NCBI GenBank assembly: GCA_900554305.1 | Contig: USGV01000005.1 | Location: 1 to 64,000 of the forward strand | DNA: 64,000 nucleotides | From: an uncultured Mycoplasmatota bacterium | GTDB taxonomy: Bacteria; Bacillota_I; Bacilli_A; RF39; UBA660 | Reading direction: 5' to 3' | In this document: one piece after another, positions 23,318-32,243 of the stretch | Numbering within the stretch: position 1 is the first letter of the stretch | How the letters are laid out: every line of letters starts with the position of its first letter | Made by a program: the position numbers and the translations under genes | The notes under the pieces: model-generated | Told to the model about the DNA's origin: nothing | The model's database searches: none | Seen by the model: the letters and a program-made list of their open reading frames with translations, nothing else

Positions 23318-24016
23318 ATGTTTTTTAGTATATCTTTAATTATTATTTTAGTATTAATCTTAGTTGTTATTGTATTAGGACTTGTGTTATTACATAAATT
23401 AAAGAAAATTTTAGGTGTTTCTAGTATTTCTTCCCTTGTAAAACATGCTAGGGTAGAAGATGAAGAGATTCCTAAATCTTTATCTAATCTGGATTCATTA
23501 TATTTAGATAAAATTAAAGAGGATTTTCCAGAACTTAATCTTAATGAATTAAAAAGAGAATGTGAGAAAAATATTTTATTATATTTACAGGCAATAGAAA
23601 ATAAGAATACTAAAGATATTATGAATGACAAAATTAAGGTATCAATAGATAAAGTATTGAAAGAGTATGGAAGTCATAATATTAGTTTTAAAAAAATACG
23701 GTTTCATAAGACTGTAGTTAGTAAATATGAGAATAATCAAAAGGTTTCGACAATTACTTTTGGTAGTAGTCTAGAATATTTATTATCTGTAGATGGAAAA
23801 TTAAAGAAAAAAGTACAGGATCGCTTTCGTATTGAATATATCTATATATTGGATAGTTCTATTGTTTCTAAAAAAGATAAAGTTTTTGAAGTTTCTTGTC
23901 CTAATTGTGGAGCAATTATGATTGATTTAAAGAATCATAGATGTAGTTATTGTGGGACTTATGTAAAAGATATTGTTAAAAGAGTATGGTATTGTAATGA
24001 TTTAGTTTCTTATTAA
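23318..24016 (+). CDS. Membrane-anchored Tim44-like protein with zinc ribbon
   Basis: A 232-residue protein. Residues 5-27 are a membrane helix. Residues about 60-180 resemble a Tim44/MBA1-like fold (YLQAIENKNTKDIMNDK, then a beta-rich VSTITFGSSLEYLLSVDG and DRFRIEYIYI). The C-terminus is a zinc ribbon with CPNCG and CSYCG. It lies 39 bases before a YdjG-like gene, in the place where Bacillus has the PspA homologue ydjF. The Tim44-like call rests on overall pattern only. Confidence 0.55.
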   Translation: MFFSISLIIILVLILVVIVLGLVLLHKLKKILGVSSISSLVKHARVEDEEIPKSLSNLDSLYLDKIKEDFPELNLNELKRECEKNILLYLQAIENKNTKDIMNDKIKVSIDKVLKEYGSHNISFKKIRFHKTVVSKYENNQKVSTITFGSSLEYLLSVDGKLKKKVQDRFRIEYIYILDSSIVSKKDKVFEVSCPNCGAIMIDLKNHRCSYCGTYVKDIVKRVWYCNDLVSY

Positions 24017-24055
24017 TTTTATTTATGATATTATTAATATGATAGAGGTGGTGTC

Positions 24056-25111
24056 ATGGAGGCATTAGATAATAAATGTCCTTCTTGTGGAGCGGTAATT
24101 AAGTTTTCTCCTAAAGAGCAGAAATGGGTATGTGAATATTGTGGTAGTGAGTTTACATTAGAAGAAATGCAACAACATAAAAATGCCAGTAGTGAAGAAG
24201 CAAATCAAAAATCTTCAGAAAAGAAGAAGAGAAAAGTCGAAGAAGCAGATGTTTATCGTTGTAAAAGTTGTGGTGCTGAAATTATTGCTGATGCTAACAC
24301 AACAGCGACGTTTTGTGTTTATTGTGGTAATACCGCTATTTTAAAAGAAAAAATTCAAGATAGTAGAGTTCCAGATTTTATTATTCCTTTTCAAAAAGTT
24401 AAAGAAGATGCTATGAATGCTTTTGAAAAGTTAGTGAAACATAAACCATTAGTTCCTAAATCTTTTAAAAGTAAGAAAAATATAGAAAAAATTACAGGTG
24501 TTTACATTCCTTTTTGGGCTTATGATTTTGATGTTCATGGAACAGCAGAGTTTAGTGGCACTGATATTCATACATGGAGTGATTTTAGAAATCGTTATAC
24601 GAAGACAGATCGTTTTGCAGTTGTTTGTGATGGTGCGATGCACTATGATAAAGTGTTGGCTGATGGTTCTTCTAGGTTTCCAGATGATTTGATGGATTCT
24701 TTAGAACCATTTGAATATAAAGATTTAACCTCTTATAATCATGCTTTTTTATCTGGGTTTTTATCTGAAAAATATGATGTTTTAGAAGATGAAGCAGAAC
24801 TTAGGGCCAAGACTAGAACAGAAAAAACATCAATTTCTTTATTACAAGAGACGGTTAGGCATCAACAGAGTACATTAATTAAACATAATCTTGCTATTAA
24901 GAAAGAAAAATCTAATTATATTTTGTTACCTGTTTTTATGGTTAATATTAAGTATCATGATAAAATGTATACTTTTGCTATGAATGGTCAAACAGGAAAG
25001 ATAGTTGGAGAATTACCTCTTGGTGTTAAAGAAACAGTTCTTTGGGGCATTCTTATTTTCTTACTTTGCTTTATTGTTTGTATCCTATTGTATTTAGGAG
25101 GTATTATATGA
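24056..25111 (+). CDS. YdjG-like protein with TFIIB-type zinc ribbons
   Basis: A 351-residue protein with two N-terminal zinc ribbons (CPSCG/CEYCG and CKSCG/CVYCG), a central region with a PFWAYDFDVHG segment, and one or two C-terminal membrane helices (LWGILIFLLCFIVCILLYLGG). This is the layout of Bacillus YdjG, which with YdjH forms a membrane platform that recruits the flotillin-like YdjI. The next two genes encode YdjH- and YdjI-like proteins in the same order. The stop overlaps the next start by four bases. Confidence 0.75.
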   Translation: MEALDNKCPSCGAVIKFSPKEQKWVCEYCGSEFTLEEMQQHKNASSEEANQKSSEKKKRKVEEADVYRCKSCGAEIIADANTTATFCVYCGNTAILKEKIQDSRVPDFIIPFQKVKEDAMNAFEKLVKHKPLVPKSFKSKKNIEKITGVYIPFWAYDFDVHGTAEFSGTDIHTWSDFRNRYTKTDRFAVVCDGAMHYDKVLADGSSRFPDDLMDSLEPFEYKDLTSYNHAFLSGFLSEKYDVLEDEAELRAKTRTEKTSISLLQETVRHQQSTLIKHNLAIKKEKSNYILLPVFMVNIKYHDKMYTFAMNGQTGKIVGELPLGVKETVLWGILIFLLCFIVCILLYLGGII

Positions 25112-26013
25112 AAAAGTTTAAGTATTTACTCCTAATTGTTATTTTATTTGGTTTTTGTATTATACCAGTTTCTGCTAGCACAAATACTTTTACTAGGACA
25201 GAAGATAATTTACTAGTTTCACCGGATATTACAGTAACTAGTCAGAATTTGGATAATATTTTGGGTACTCCAGCAGTTGATGCTAGTGAAAAGGTGTATG
25301 ATTTTGCAGAGTTGTTAACTCCTTCTGAAGAAGAACAAATTTATAATCGTGTACAAAAATTTATTAACAAAACAAATTTAGATTTAGCAGTTGTTACAAT
25401 TAATGATAATAATAAGTTTAGTGCTATGGAATATGCTGATGATTTTTACGATTATAATGATTTTGGTACGGATTCAGAATATAGTGGAGTTTTGTTTCTT
25501 GTAGATATGGATACAAGAGAGATTTATATGTCAACTACTGGTAAAGCAATTTCCATGTATAGTGATTATCGTATTGATATGACGTTAGATGCAATTTATC
25601 AAGATTTTAGTAATGAAAATTATTTGAATGGTATTACAAAGTTTGTGACAATCATTGAAAATTATGATACAATGGGATTACCTAGTAATAAAGATAGCAA
25701 GTATGCAATTAATAATGAGGGAGAAGTTTATCGAAAGTTTCCTTGGCTTATTGTTTTCGGTATTCCTTCTGTAATTACTGCTATCGTTATAGGAATTTTA
25801 ATTTCTAAAAATAAATTAGTTAGGGTGGCTACTTCATCTAGGGAGTACTTAGATAAAGATTCTTTACAAATTAAGACTGTGAGTGATCGATTAGTTTCTA
25901 CTAATACTATAGCTGTTCCAAGGTCTTCTGGTAGCAGCAGTGGTGGAGGAGGAAGTTCTCGACATTCTGGAAGTAGTGGTAGGAGCCATGGCGGTGGTGG
26001 ACATCGTTTTTAA
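25108..26013 (+). CDS. YdjH-like TPM-domain membrane protein
   Basis: A 301-residue protein: signal peptide (ending near VSAS), a TPM domain at about 55-190 (VYDFAELLTPSEEEQIYNRV, then LDLAVVTIND and YSGVLFLVDMDTREIYMSTTG), a membrane helix at about 215-235, and a Gly/Ser-rich tail ending SHGGGGHRF. It matches YdjH/YgcG-type proteins in which TPM faces outward. ATG 25108 follows GGAGGTATTAT and overlaps the YdjG-like stop. Partner of the upstream and downstream gene products by synteny. Confidence 0.75.
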   Translation: MKKFKYLLLIVILFGFCIIPVSASTNTFTRTEDNLLVSPDITVTSQNLDNILGTPAVDASEKVYDFAELLTPSEEEQIYNRVQKFINKTNLDLAVVTINDNNKFSAMEYADDFYDYNDFGTDSEYSGVLFLVDMDTREIYMSTTGKAISMYSDYRIDMTLDAIYQDFSNENYLNGITKFVTIIENYDTMGLPSNKDSKYAINNEGEVYRKFPWLIVFGIPSVITAIVIGILISKNKLVRVATSSREYLDKDSLQIKTVSDRLVSTNTIAVPRSSGSSSGGGGSSRHSGSSGRSHGGGGHRF

Positions 26014-26034
26014 TAATGAAAGAGAGGTATTTTT

Positions 26035-27240
26035 ATGGGTTTAATTAAGGCAGCAGCAGCTGCAATTGGAAGTACATTACATGATCAATGGAAAGAGTAT
26101 ATTCGTTGTGATGATTTAGGACAAGATATTTTGATGAAGAGAGTATCTACTCCTAATGGTGTTATCTCTAAAGATAGTGCTATTCAGGTTGCTCCTGGAC
26201 AAATTGCAGTAGTATTTCAAAATGGACAAATTTTAGATGCAACTGCAGAAGAGGGTATTTTTACTTTTGATCAGTCTACATCTCCATCATTCTTTGCTGG
26301 CCAATTTGGTGCAGTATTTAAAGAAATGTGGGGAAGATTCACTTATAATGGTGGAACTTTTAAAGAACAAGCAGTATTTTATATTAATGCTAAAGAGATT
26401 ATGGATAATAAGTTTGGAACACCAGCACCAATTCCTTTTCAAGATTGGTCACATCCAATTCCAAATCAAATGACTGGTTCTATGAGTCCACTTCGTGTAG
26501 AAGTAAAATGTTTTGGTAAGTATACTTTTAAGATTAGTGATCCAGCAGTATTTATGTCACGTGTTGCTGGTACTGCTGAAGAGTATCGTAAAGATGAATT
26601 ATGTGAACAAATGCGTTCAGAAGTTATTGGAGCATTTCAAAATGTCTTAAATGAATTAGGAAACTCTCTTCATAAAACTCCAGTACTAGAGTTACCTAGT
26701 AGTACTGATGAAATTAAAAAGGTCATGGATGAAAAAGTATTTGATCAACCAATTCGCGATAGAGGATTAAGTATTGTAGGATTTGTTGTTGAATCTGTTA
26801 CATTAGATGATGAATCTAATCAAAAAATTGATAATTATGAATTATCATCTAATCAATTTATGCAACAAGGAACACTTACTGGTGCTTATGCAAATGCTGT
26901 TCAAGATGCAGCTAAAAATGAAGCTGGTGCTATGAATGGTTTCTTAGGTGTTGGTATGATGAATATGGCTTCTGGTGGTATGATGGGAGGCGTAGCTACT
27001 AATGCAGTTAATCCACAAGCTACTCCTGGTAATACGCAAGCATATGATCCTTATGCCAATCAAGCTGCAGAACAATTAAATCAAGCTCGTGCAGTGGCTG
27101 CTGGTCAAACTGTATCTCCACAACAATCACAACCACAGCAACAATCTCCAGCTACTCAAGGAGCAAGTTTCTGCCCTAATTGTGGTACTCCTACGAATGG
27201 TGGTAATTTCTGTACTAACTGTGGTACTAAATTAAAATAA
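26035..27240 (+). CDS. YdjI-like SPFH-domain protein with zinc ribbon
   Basis: A 401-residue soluble protein: an SPFH-type domain at about 35-265 (AIQVAPGQIAVVFQNGQI, then YTFKISDPAVFM and a VVESVTLDDES segment), a Gly/Met-rich then Gln/Pro-rich linker, and a C-terminal zinc ribbon (CPNCG, CTNCG). It is the YdjI type, which in Bacillus is brought to the membrane by YdjG/YdjH and in turn recruits PspA. No PspA gene is next to it here. AGAGAGGT precedes the ATG. Confidence 0.8.
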   Translation: MGLIKAAAAAIGSTLHDQWKEYIRCDDLGQDILMKRVSTPNGVISKDSAIQVAPGQIAVVFQNGQILDATAEEGIFTFDQSTSPSFFAGQFGAVFKEMWGRFTYNGGTFKEQAVFYINAKEIMDNKFGTPAPIPFQDWSHPIPNQMTGSMSPLRVEVKCFGKYTFKISDPAVFMSRVAGTAEEYRKDELCEQMRSEVIGAFQNVLNELGNSLHKTPVLELPSSTDEIKKVMDEKVFDQPIRDRGLSIVGFVVESVTLDDESNQKIDNYELSSNQFMQQGTLTGAYANAVQDAAKNEAGAMNGFLGVGMMNMASGGMMGGVATNAVNPQATPGNTQAYDPYANQAAEQLNQARAVAAGQTVSPQQSQPQQQSPATQGASFCPNCGTPTNGGNFCTNCGTKLK

Positions 27241-27242
27241 AA

Positions 27243-27285
27243 CAAAAGAAGTCTAATTTGGTTTGTCCATAGACTTCTTTTTTTG
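27243..27285. terminator. Bidirectional terminator
   Basis: AAAAGAAGTCTA pairs with TAGACTTCTTTT across a 14-base loop with A and T runs on both sides; serves the YdjI-like gene and the convergent gene, whose stop lies within it. Confidence 0.85.
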
Positions 27286-28173
27286 TGCTATTTTATCCTG
27301 AACAGTTAAATTTGCTTCTTCGATTGCACTGTTTATTTTGTATATGCTAATTTTTGAGTTTTCTTTTGCTATTTCCGGATAGTTTATACGTACTCCCTTT
27401 TTATCTTCATCTGTTGCGATTGCAATTGCCGCTTTTAATAGATTTAAAAGCATTCTGTGTTCTGCTAATTGATCGGGATAATTTATTATAAGATTATCTG
27501 TATAGCTTAGTATTATTGGTATACTTGTATTTAATGCTTCCATAATTATTCCGTTATAACATTCATTTACTTGTTTTTCATTTTGTCTAAACACTAGGCA
27601 GCGATTTCTTCCTGTAATTTCTATTTCTTGGGGAGGGGTTTTCAGATATTGATTTAATATTTTTTGTTTAAAGATAAATTCATAGTAAAAATCTATTAGA
27701 TCTTGTCTTACGGCTTCATTTTTTATGATATTTATATCTTTATTCATAAAATATAGGGCTGTGATAGAGTAGTCTCTCATTGCTTGCCATATAATTGATG
27801 CATCATTTTCTTCTTTTCTTTCTAAGAGAAATGGATTTCTTGATAAAAAAGGATTTCTAATTAATAGTTTATTAATATGATTTTGAAATCTTTGATATAT
27901 TACGTTGTGTATTTCTTGAGGGGTATCACTGCGTCTTAATAAATAGGAAAATCTTCTATATAATCTTTCATTTAGGTTATTTTCAAAGTCTATTTTTTGA
28001 TATTCTTTTTCTTCGTATTCTTCTGCTAAAGCAATATAGTCTAGTTGTGTTTGATATTCTTCTTCCTCTTCATTTATTTTGGCTGTAGCTGCATTTTGAT
28101 ATAAAACACTTATATTGCTAGAATATTGAATGATAGATTTTAATACTTCGTCTAGGTCTATATATTCTTTCAT
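27253..28173 (-). CDS. Helical protein of unknown function
   Basis: A 306-residue, mostly alpha-helical soluble protein, rich in Glu and Ile. Features include a Glu-rich stretch near residue 33, LLIRNPFLSRNPFLLERK near the middle, and a Lys-rich tail. No signal peptide or membrane helix is seen, and no family is recognised. ATG 28173 follows GAGGAGTATT and is preferred to an upstream in-frame ATG. It diverges from the ankyrin gene. Confidence 0.5.
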   Translation of the reverse strand: MKEYIDLDEVLKSIIQYSSNISVLYQNAATAKINEEEEEYQTQLDYIALAEEYEEKEYQKIDFENNLNERLYRRFSYLLRRSDTPQEIHNVIYQRFQNHINKLLIRNPFLSRNPFLLERKEENDASIIWQAMRDYSITALYFMNKDINIIKNEAVRQDLIDFYYEFIFKQKILNQYLKTPPQEIEITGRNRCLVFRQNEKQVNECYNGIIMEALNTSIPIILSYTDNLIINYPDQLAEHRMLLNLLKAAIAIATDEDKKGVRINYPEIAKENSKISIYKINSAIEEANLTVQDKIAQKKKSMDKPN

Positions 28174-28280
28174 AATACTCCTCATTTCTTAAATTGAATT
28201 TATTATATCACTTTCTAATAAATCCGCATAATTTTTTTCTTTTATTCCATACTAATAGTGTGGTGAAAAGGAATGATAAT

Positions 28281-28309
28281 TTGACAAAAATAGATTCTTC
28301 TGGTAAAAT
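28281..28309 (+). promoter_or_regulatory. Sigma-A promoter of the ankyrin gene
   Basis: Consensus TTGACA (28281-28286), 17 bases, TAAAAT (28304-28309); 34 bases before the start codon. Confidence 0.75.
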
Positions 28310-28343
28310 ATATAACTGTCACATAAACAGAGAGGTGTTATAC

Positions 28344-29039
28344 ATGTTTTATGATGAGAAACAAGCATTACGTGCTTGCGAAGAGGAACCGTCCCTGATT
28401 TTCGAATTAATTAAGGAAGGGTACTATCATTTAGTAGATGAACTTATTTCTAAAAACAAAGTAGATATTAATACAGTAGATGTTGCTGGTAATGACGTTG
28501 TTGCTCGTTTACTTAAAGCAAAACAATATGACTTGGTTTTAAAGTTTATTCGTAAACGTAGTTGGAATTTAAATCATCAAAATTTAGATGGAAATACCAT
28601 TGGTCATTTACTTGTAAAAGATACATCAGTTTTTGCTTTAAAGGTTTTAGAACATCTTACTAAAAGTAAAAGATATTTATTAAATATTAAGAATAAGAAT
28701 GGTGAGACTGTTTTAGATTTAGCTATTCATAATCAAAGTGCTTTTCAAGCATTAAAAATATTAGAAGAAAAGCGGTTTAATAATATTGATGTATTGTCAT
28801 TTAAACAATTATATCAATTGTGTATTAAAAATAATTATTATGGTAAGTACTCTAAATTAACAAATTTAGAAAATATTGTTGATAGTTTAGAGAAAAAAGA
28901 TGGTTTGGTTCCTAGTATGAGTGAATTGTTAGATAAAATTGTCGAAAATATGGAAGTTATTAAATATGATTTAATGAGAGGTAAATTTTCTTTATTAGAT
29001 CAAATGATTAATACTTCATTAAGAGAAAGTGTGATATAA
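28344..29039 (+). CDS. Ankyrin-repeat protein
   Basis: A 231-residue protein with three to four ankyrin-like repeats at about 25-140: KVDINTVDVAGNDVVARLL, NLNHQNLDGNTIGHLLVK and LLNIKNKNGETVLDLAIHN show the helix-turn-helix and beta-turn spacing. The C-terminal 80 residues are helical and unmatched. Ankyrin arrays bind protein partners; none is implied by the neighbours. ATG 28344 with AGAGAGGTG is chosen over a far-upstream start that would run through the promoter. No signal peptide. Confidence 0.7.
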   Translation: MFYDEKQALRACEEEPSLIFELIKEGYYHLVDELISKNKVDINTVDVAGNDVVARLLKAKQYDLVLKFIRKRSWNLNHQNLDGNTIGHLLVKDTSVFALKVLEHLTKSKRYLLNIKNKNGETVLDLAIHNQSAFQALKILEEKRFNNIDVLSFKQLYQLCIKNNYYGKYSKLTNLENIVDSLEKKDGLVPSMSELLDKIVENMEVIKYDLMRGKFSLLDQMINTSLRESVI

Positions 29040-29061
29040 GAGGAATATTTCCTCTTTTTTG
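29037..29061 (+). terminator. Intrinsic terminator
   Basis: AAGAGGAA/TTCCTCTT stem, loop TAT, T tail; overlaps the ankyrin gene stop. Confidence 0.85.
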
Positions 29062-29074
29062 TTTTTTATTTTTG

Positions 29075-29083
29075 TGTTATAAT
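29075..29083 (+). promoter_or_regulatory. Extended -10 promoter of miaB
   Basis: TGTTATAAT, identical to the extended -10 at the adhesin operon, 25 bases before miaB. Confidence 0.5.
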
Positions 29084-29108
29084 TTTTGGTGACTTGTGAG
29101 GTGGTATT

Positions 29109-30524
29109 ATGCATTTACCTGATTATAAAGAAGCTAGGAAAAGAGATATTAGACCATATCAAAGAGTGGTATTTCAGGAAGATGATAAAGTTAAAAATAA
29201 ATATCAAGGAAAAACATTTTATTTAAAGACTTATGGATGTCAGATGAATGAGCATGATAGTGAGAATATAGAAGCATTACTTACTTTTTTAGGATTTTCT
29301 AAAGTTGATGATTATATGGATGCTGATTTAGTATTGTTAAATACTTGTTCTATTCGTGAAAATGCCCATAATAAAGCATTTGGAATGCTTGGTAGACTTA
29401 AACATTTAAAGCAAGAGAAGAAAGATTTAATCGTTGGATTATGCGGCTGTATGGCACAGGAAGCAAGTGTTGTTGAGACTATTCTTAAAGATTATAAATG
29501 GGTTAACTTTGTTTTTGGTACTCATAATATGTATCAATTACCTGAAATTATAGATAAGGCAATTGAAGAGAATCAGCAACAAATTGAGGTTTTCTCTCGA
29601 GAAGGGGATTTGATTGAGGGATTACCTGTACTTCGTGTTAACGATTATAAAGCATATGTTAATATCATTTATGGTTGTAATAAATTCTGTACTTATTGTA
29701 TTGTTCCTTATACAAGAGGACGTGAGAGAAGCCGTTTGAAAGAAGATGTCTTAGCAGAAGTCCAAAAATTAGTAGATGATGGATATAAGGAAGTAACTTT
29801 ACTTGGTCAAAATGTGAATGCTTATGGTAAAGATTTATATGATGACTATACTATGGCTAATTTATTAGAAGATGTTGCGAAAATGGGAATTCCTAGAATT
29901 CGTTTTACTACTTCTCATCCATGGGATTTTACAGATCGTATGATTGATGTTATTGCTAAATATCCTAATATTATGCCTAGTGTTCATTTGCCAGTACAAA
30001 GCGGTTCTAGTCGTATTTTAAAACTTATGGGACGTAGATATACTAAAGAAAGTTATTTAGAGTTATTTCATAAAATTAAGGATAGAGTTCCTGGTGTTAC
30101 TATTTCTACAGATATTATTGTAGGTTTTCCAGGTGAGACTGAAGAGGATTTTTTAGAGACTTTAGATTTAGTTCGTGAATGTCAATATGATAATGCTTTT
30201 ACTTTTATCTTTTCTAAGAGAGAAGGAACACCTGCTTGTAGATTGGCTGATCCAGTTTCTCAAAAAGAAAAAGAAGAACGTCTTCAACGATTAAATGAAG
30301 TTGTTAATCACTACTTTTTAGAGAATAATAAAAAATTAGAAGGTCGTGAAGTTGAAGTTCTAGTAGAGGGTATTTCTGATAAAAAACATATGTATTATGG
30401 ATATAGTGATACTAATAAATTAATTAATTTTTCTAGTGAAAAAGAACTTACTCCTGGAGATTTAGTTATGGTTAAGATAAATGATGCTAAAACTTGGAGT
30501 TTGGATGGTGAAGCTGTTGAATAA
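29109..30524 (+). CDS. miaB: tRNA-2-methylthio-N6-isopentenyladenosine37 synthase MiaB
   Basis: A 471-residue radical-SAM methylthiotransferase. The N-terminal UPF0004 domain has the three auxiliary-cluster cysteines in TYGCQMN, NTCSIREN and LCGCMAQ. The radical-SAM motif is CNKFCTYC. A C-terminal TRAM domain (about 400-465) binds RNA. It adds a methylthio group to i6A37 of tRNAs. The ricA gene starts inside its 3' end, as in the Bacillus ymcB-ymcA pair. GTGAGGTGGTATT precedes the start. Confidence 0.93.
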   Translation: MHLPDYKEARKRDIRPYQRVVFQEDDKVKNKYQGKTFYLKTYGCQMNEHDSENIEALLTFLGFSKVDDYMDADLVLLNTCSIRENAHNKAFGMLGRLKHLKQEKKDLIVGLCGCMAQEASVVETILKDYKWVNFVFGTHNMYQLPEIIDKAIEENQQQIEVFSREGDLIEGLPVLRVNDYKAYVNIIYGCNKFCTYCIVPYTRGRERSRLKEDVLAEVQKLVDDGYKEVTLLGQNVNAYGKDLYDDYTMANLLEDVAKMGIPRIRFTTSHPWDFTDRMIDVIAKYPNIMPSVHLPVQSGSSRILKLMGRRYTKESYLELFHKIKDRVPGVTISTDIIVGFPGETEEDFLETLDLVRECQYDNAFTFIFSKREGTPACRLADPVSQKEKEERLQRLNEVVNHYFLENNKKLEGREVEVLVEGISDKKHMYYGYSDTNKLINFSSEKELTPGDLVMVKINDAKTWSLDGEAVE

Positions 30525-30825
30525 AAAGCTAGAAGAAGTTATTACTGTTATTAAAGAAAGCGAAGATTATCAAGAGTGTATTAAGTTAAAAGAAAAGATG
30601 AAAAAAAATGCAGAGCTAATGCAGTTGGTTGATACATTAAAAACTCTTCAAAAAGAATATGTTAAGAATGGTTATCAAGATAAAGAGAAATTGGAAGAAG
30701 TAGAGCATAAATTGTATGAAATACCAATTTATGTTACTTATATGGAACATTTAGAAAAAGTAAATCAGATGATTTCTTATGTTGAAGATGACTTAAACGA
30801 TTATTTTTATCAATTATTTAATTAA
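30505..30825 (+). CDS. ricA: RicA (YmcA)-like protein of the YlbF/YmcA family
   Basis: A 106-residue helical protein: LEEVITVIKESEDYQECIKLKEKM and a LVDTLKTLQKEYVKNG segment fit the YlbF/YmcA family. In Bacillus, YmcA (RicA) acts with YlbF and YaaT in RNA processing via RNase Y and in sporulation and biofilm control. Its position overlapping miaB by 20 bases is the same as in Bacillus. ATG 30505 has GGAG five bases upstream; GTG 30508 is an alternative with better spacing. Confidence 0.75.
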   Translation: MVKLLNKKLEEVITVIKESEDYQECIKLKEKMKKNAELMQLVDTLKTLQKEYVKNGYQDKEKLEEVEHKLYEIPIYVTYMEHLEKVNQMISYVEDDLNDYFYQLFN

Positions 30826-30856
30826 AAAGACTATGAATTTTGTTCATAGTCTTTTA
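30824..30856. terminator. Bidirectional terminator
   Basis: AAAAGACTATGAA pairs with TTCATAGTCTTTT, loop TTTTG, A and T runs on both sides; between ricA and the convergent gene. Confidence 0.88.
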
Positions 30857-31466
30857 TTTCTTTTAATATTCTTTCTTTTGTTGTTTCGATAAATTCTTTT
30901 ATTAAATATATATCAAAAATGTAATTTTTTTCATTTGTAGAGTTCTCAATTATGATTCCCATTTTATCTATTAATATATTTAACTGTTCTATAGGAACTT
31001 CATCGATTGTAGTTTCTGGTTTTTCAAATTCTTCATAGAAAAGTGATAAATCCATATTATATTCTTCTATTACTTTAACATTCAGATTGGTATAGTCTGA
31101 ATAAATTAATTTTGATAATTCGTCCGGATCTATGTTTACAATCGTTCCATCTATTAAACGAATAGAATTACTTTGTACTAAAGTATTTAAAAATTTGTCA
31201 AACCATAATTTATCTGTAAATAAATGTATATAATACCCTAAATCAAAATCTTTTTTATAAAATAGGGGATATTTATCTGTAAACATTTTTATATTTGGTA
31301 CATCTTCTTTCTCGTTATATAGAAAATGTGATTCTTGTTTTGTTCTTCCTATCTGTTTTGCAATATCTGGTGCGATTGCTCCTAAATAATAATCTTTTCT
31401 GTTTTTTATATTAAAATAGGGTTCTAGCACTTTTGCTACTGCTAAATGAATTACTGCTGATGCCAT
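30831..31466 (-). CDS. Zinc-dependent phospholipase C-like protein
   Basis: A 211-residue protein starting MASAVIHLAVAKVLEP, with YLGAIAPDIAKQI, ESHFLYN and GYYIHLFTDKLWF. The spaced His and Asp residues resemble the metal-binding core of the Zn_dep_PLPC (PF00882) family of uncharacterised hydrolases. No signal peptide is present, so it would act in the cytoplasm and is unlikely to be a secreted phospholipase. CAGGAGGTAAAAT precedes the start. It interrupts the otherwise Bacillus-like miaB-ricA-cotE order. Confidence 0.6.
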   Translation of the reverse strand: MASAVIHLAVAKVLEPYFNIKNRKDYYLGAIAPDIAKQIGRTKQESHFLYNEKEDVPNIKMFTDKYPLFYKKDFDLGYYIHLFTDKLWFDKFLNTLVQSNSIRLIDGTIVNIDPDELSKLIYSDYTNLNVKVIEEYNMDLSLFYEEFEKPETTIDEVPIEQLNILIDKMGIIIENSTNEKNYIFDIYLIKEFIETTKERILKEIKDYEQNS

Positions 31467-31539
31467 ATTTTACCTCCTGTAATAGTGTAACATAATTTTT
31501 TAAAAAACAAAATATTAGTCAAACATATATTAGTTCTTG

Positions 31540-31548
31540 CATACATTA
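31540..31548 (+). promoter_or_regulatory. Possible sporulation -10 element upstream of cotE
   Basis: CATACATTA fits both the SigE -10 (CATACAnT) and SigK -10 (CATANNNTA). It lies only 17 bases before the cotE ATG, so a transcript starting from it would begin inside the ribosome binding site; the spacing argues against it. Confidence 0.25.
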
Positions 31549-31565
31549 AGTTAGGAGGGGTAGAT

Positions 31566-32096
31566 ATGTCTAGTTATAAAGAAATTGTTACAAAGGCGGT
31601 TATCGGTAAGGGTAAAAAGTTATTTACTACAGATCATGTTGTACCACTAAAAGAAGAAGCATCTACAATTTTAGGTTGTTGGGTTATTAATCATAATTTC
31701 CATGGGGAAAAACAAGGAGATCAAATTATTATTTCTGGTAGTTATGATGTTAATATTTGGTACTCTTATGATGGTGATACTAAGACAGATGTTATTAAAG
31801 AGACGCAAACTTATCGTGAAATGGTACATATGCGTAATCGAGATGAAGATGTTACTGGTGAACAAATCATTGTTAGGAGTTTAAAGCAACCTACTTGTTC
31901 TGATATTACTATTAATAATCATGAAATACACTATACTATTGAAAAAGAACTTGGTATAGAATTAGTTGGGGATGTTAAGGTAAAGATTGAAGCAAATGAG
32001 GAAGAAGACCCATGGGACGAAATTGTTGATGAAACTTCGAATGATACACTTGATGAAGAGTTAAGTGATGACTTTATTCAAGATAATCCAATTTAG
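31566..32096 (+). CDS. cotE: Outer spore coat morphogenetic protein CotE
   Basis: A 176-residue protein that follows Bacillus CotE from its start: SSYKEIVTKAVIGKGKK, ILGCWVINHNF, the YDVNIWYSYDGDTKT core and an acidic C-terminus (EEEDPWDEIVDE onward). CotE forms the ring that organises outer-coat assembly around the forespore in the mother cell. The position after miaB-ricA copies Bacillus. GTTAGGAGGGG precedes the ATG. Confidence 0.92.
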   Translation: MSSYKEIVTKAVIGKGKKLFTTDHVVPLKEEASTILGCWVINHNFHGEKQGDQIIISGSYDVNIWYSYDGDTKTDVIKETQTYREMVHMRNRDEDVTGEQIIVRSLKQPTCSDITINNHEIHYTIEKELGIELVGDVKVKIEANEEEDPWDEIVDETSNDTLDEELSDDFIQDNPI

Positions 32097-32101
32097 TTTA
32101 T

Positions 32102-32128
32102 TTAGCACTTTTTAGTGCTATTTTTTAT
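32102..32128 (+). terminator. Intrinsic terminator after cotE
   Basis: TAGCACT/AGTGCTA stem, loop TTTT, T6 tail. Confidence 0.85.
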
Positions 32129-32184
32129 TGTTTTTATTTTTATTCATTATTTATAGTAAAATTTTATCTGTTATCAAAAAAAGG

Positions 32185-32213
32185 TTGACAGCAGTCTTTT
32201 TTTTTATTATACT
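32185..32213 (+). promoter_or_regulatory. Strong sigma-A promoter of rpsP
   Basis: TTGACA (32185-32190), exactly 17 bases, TATACT (32208-32213), 31 bases before rpsP. Confidence 0.8.
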
Positions 32214-32243
32214 ATATCTGTATTTAAGAAACGGAGGGATAAT

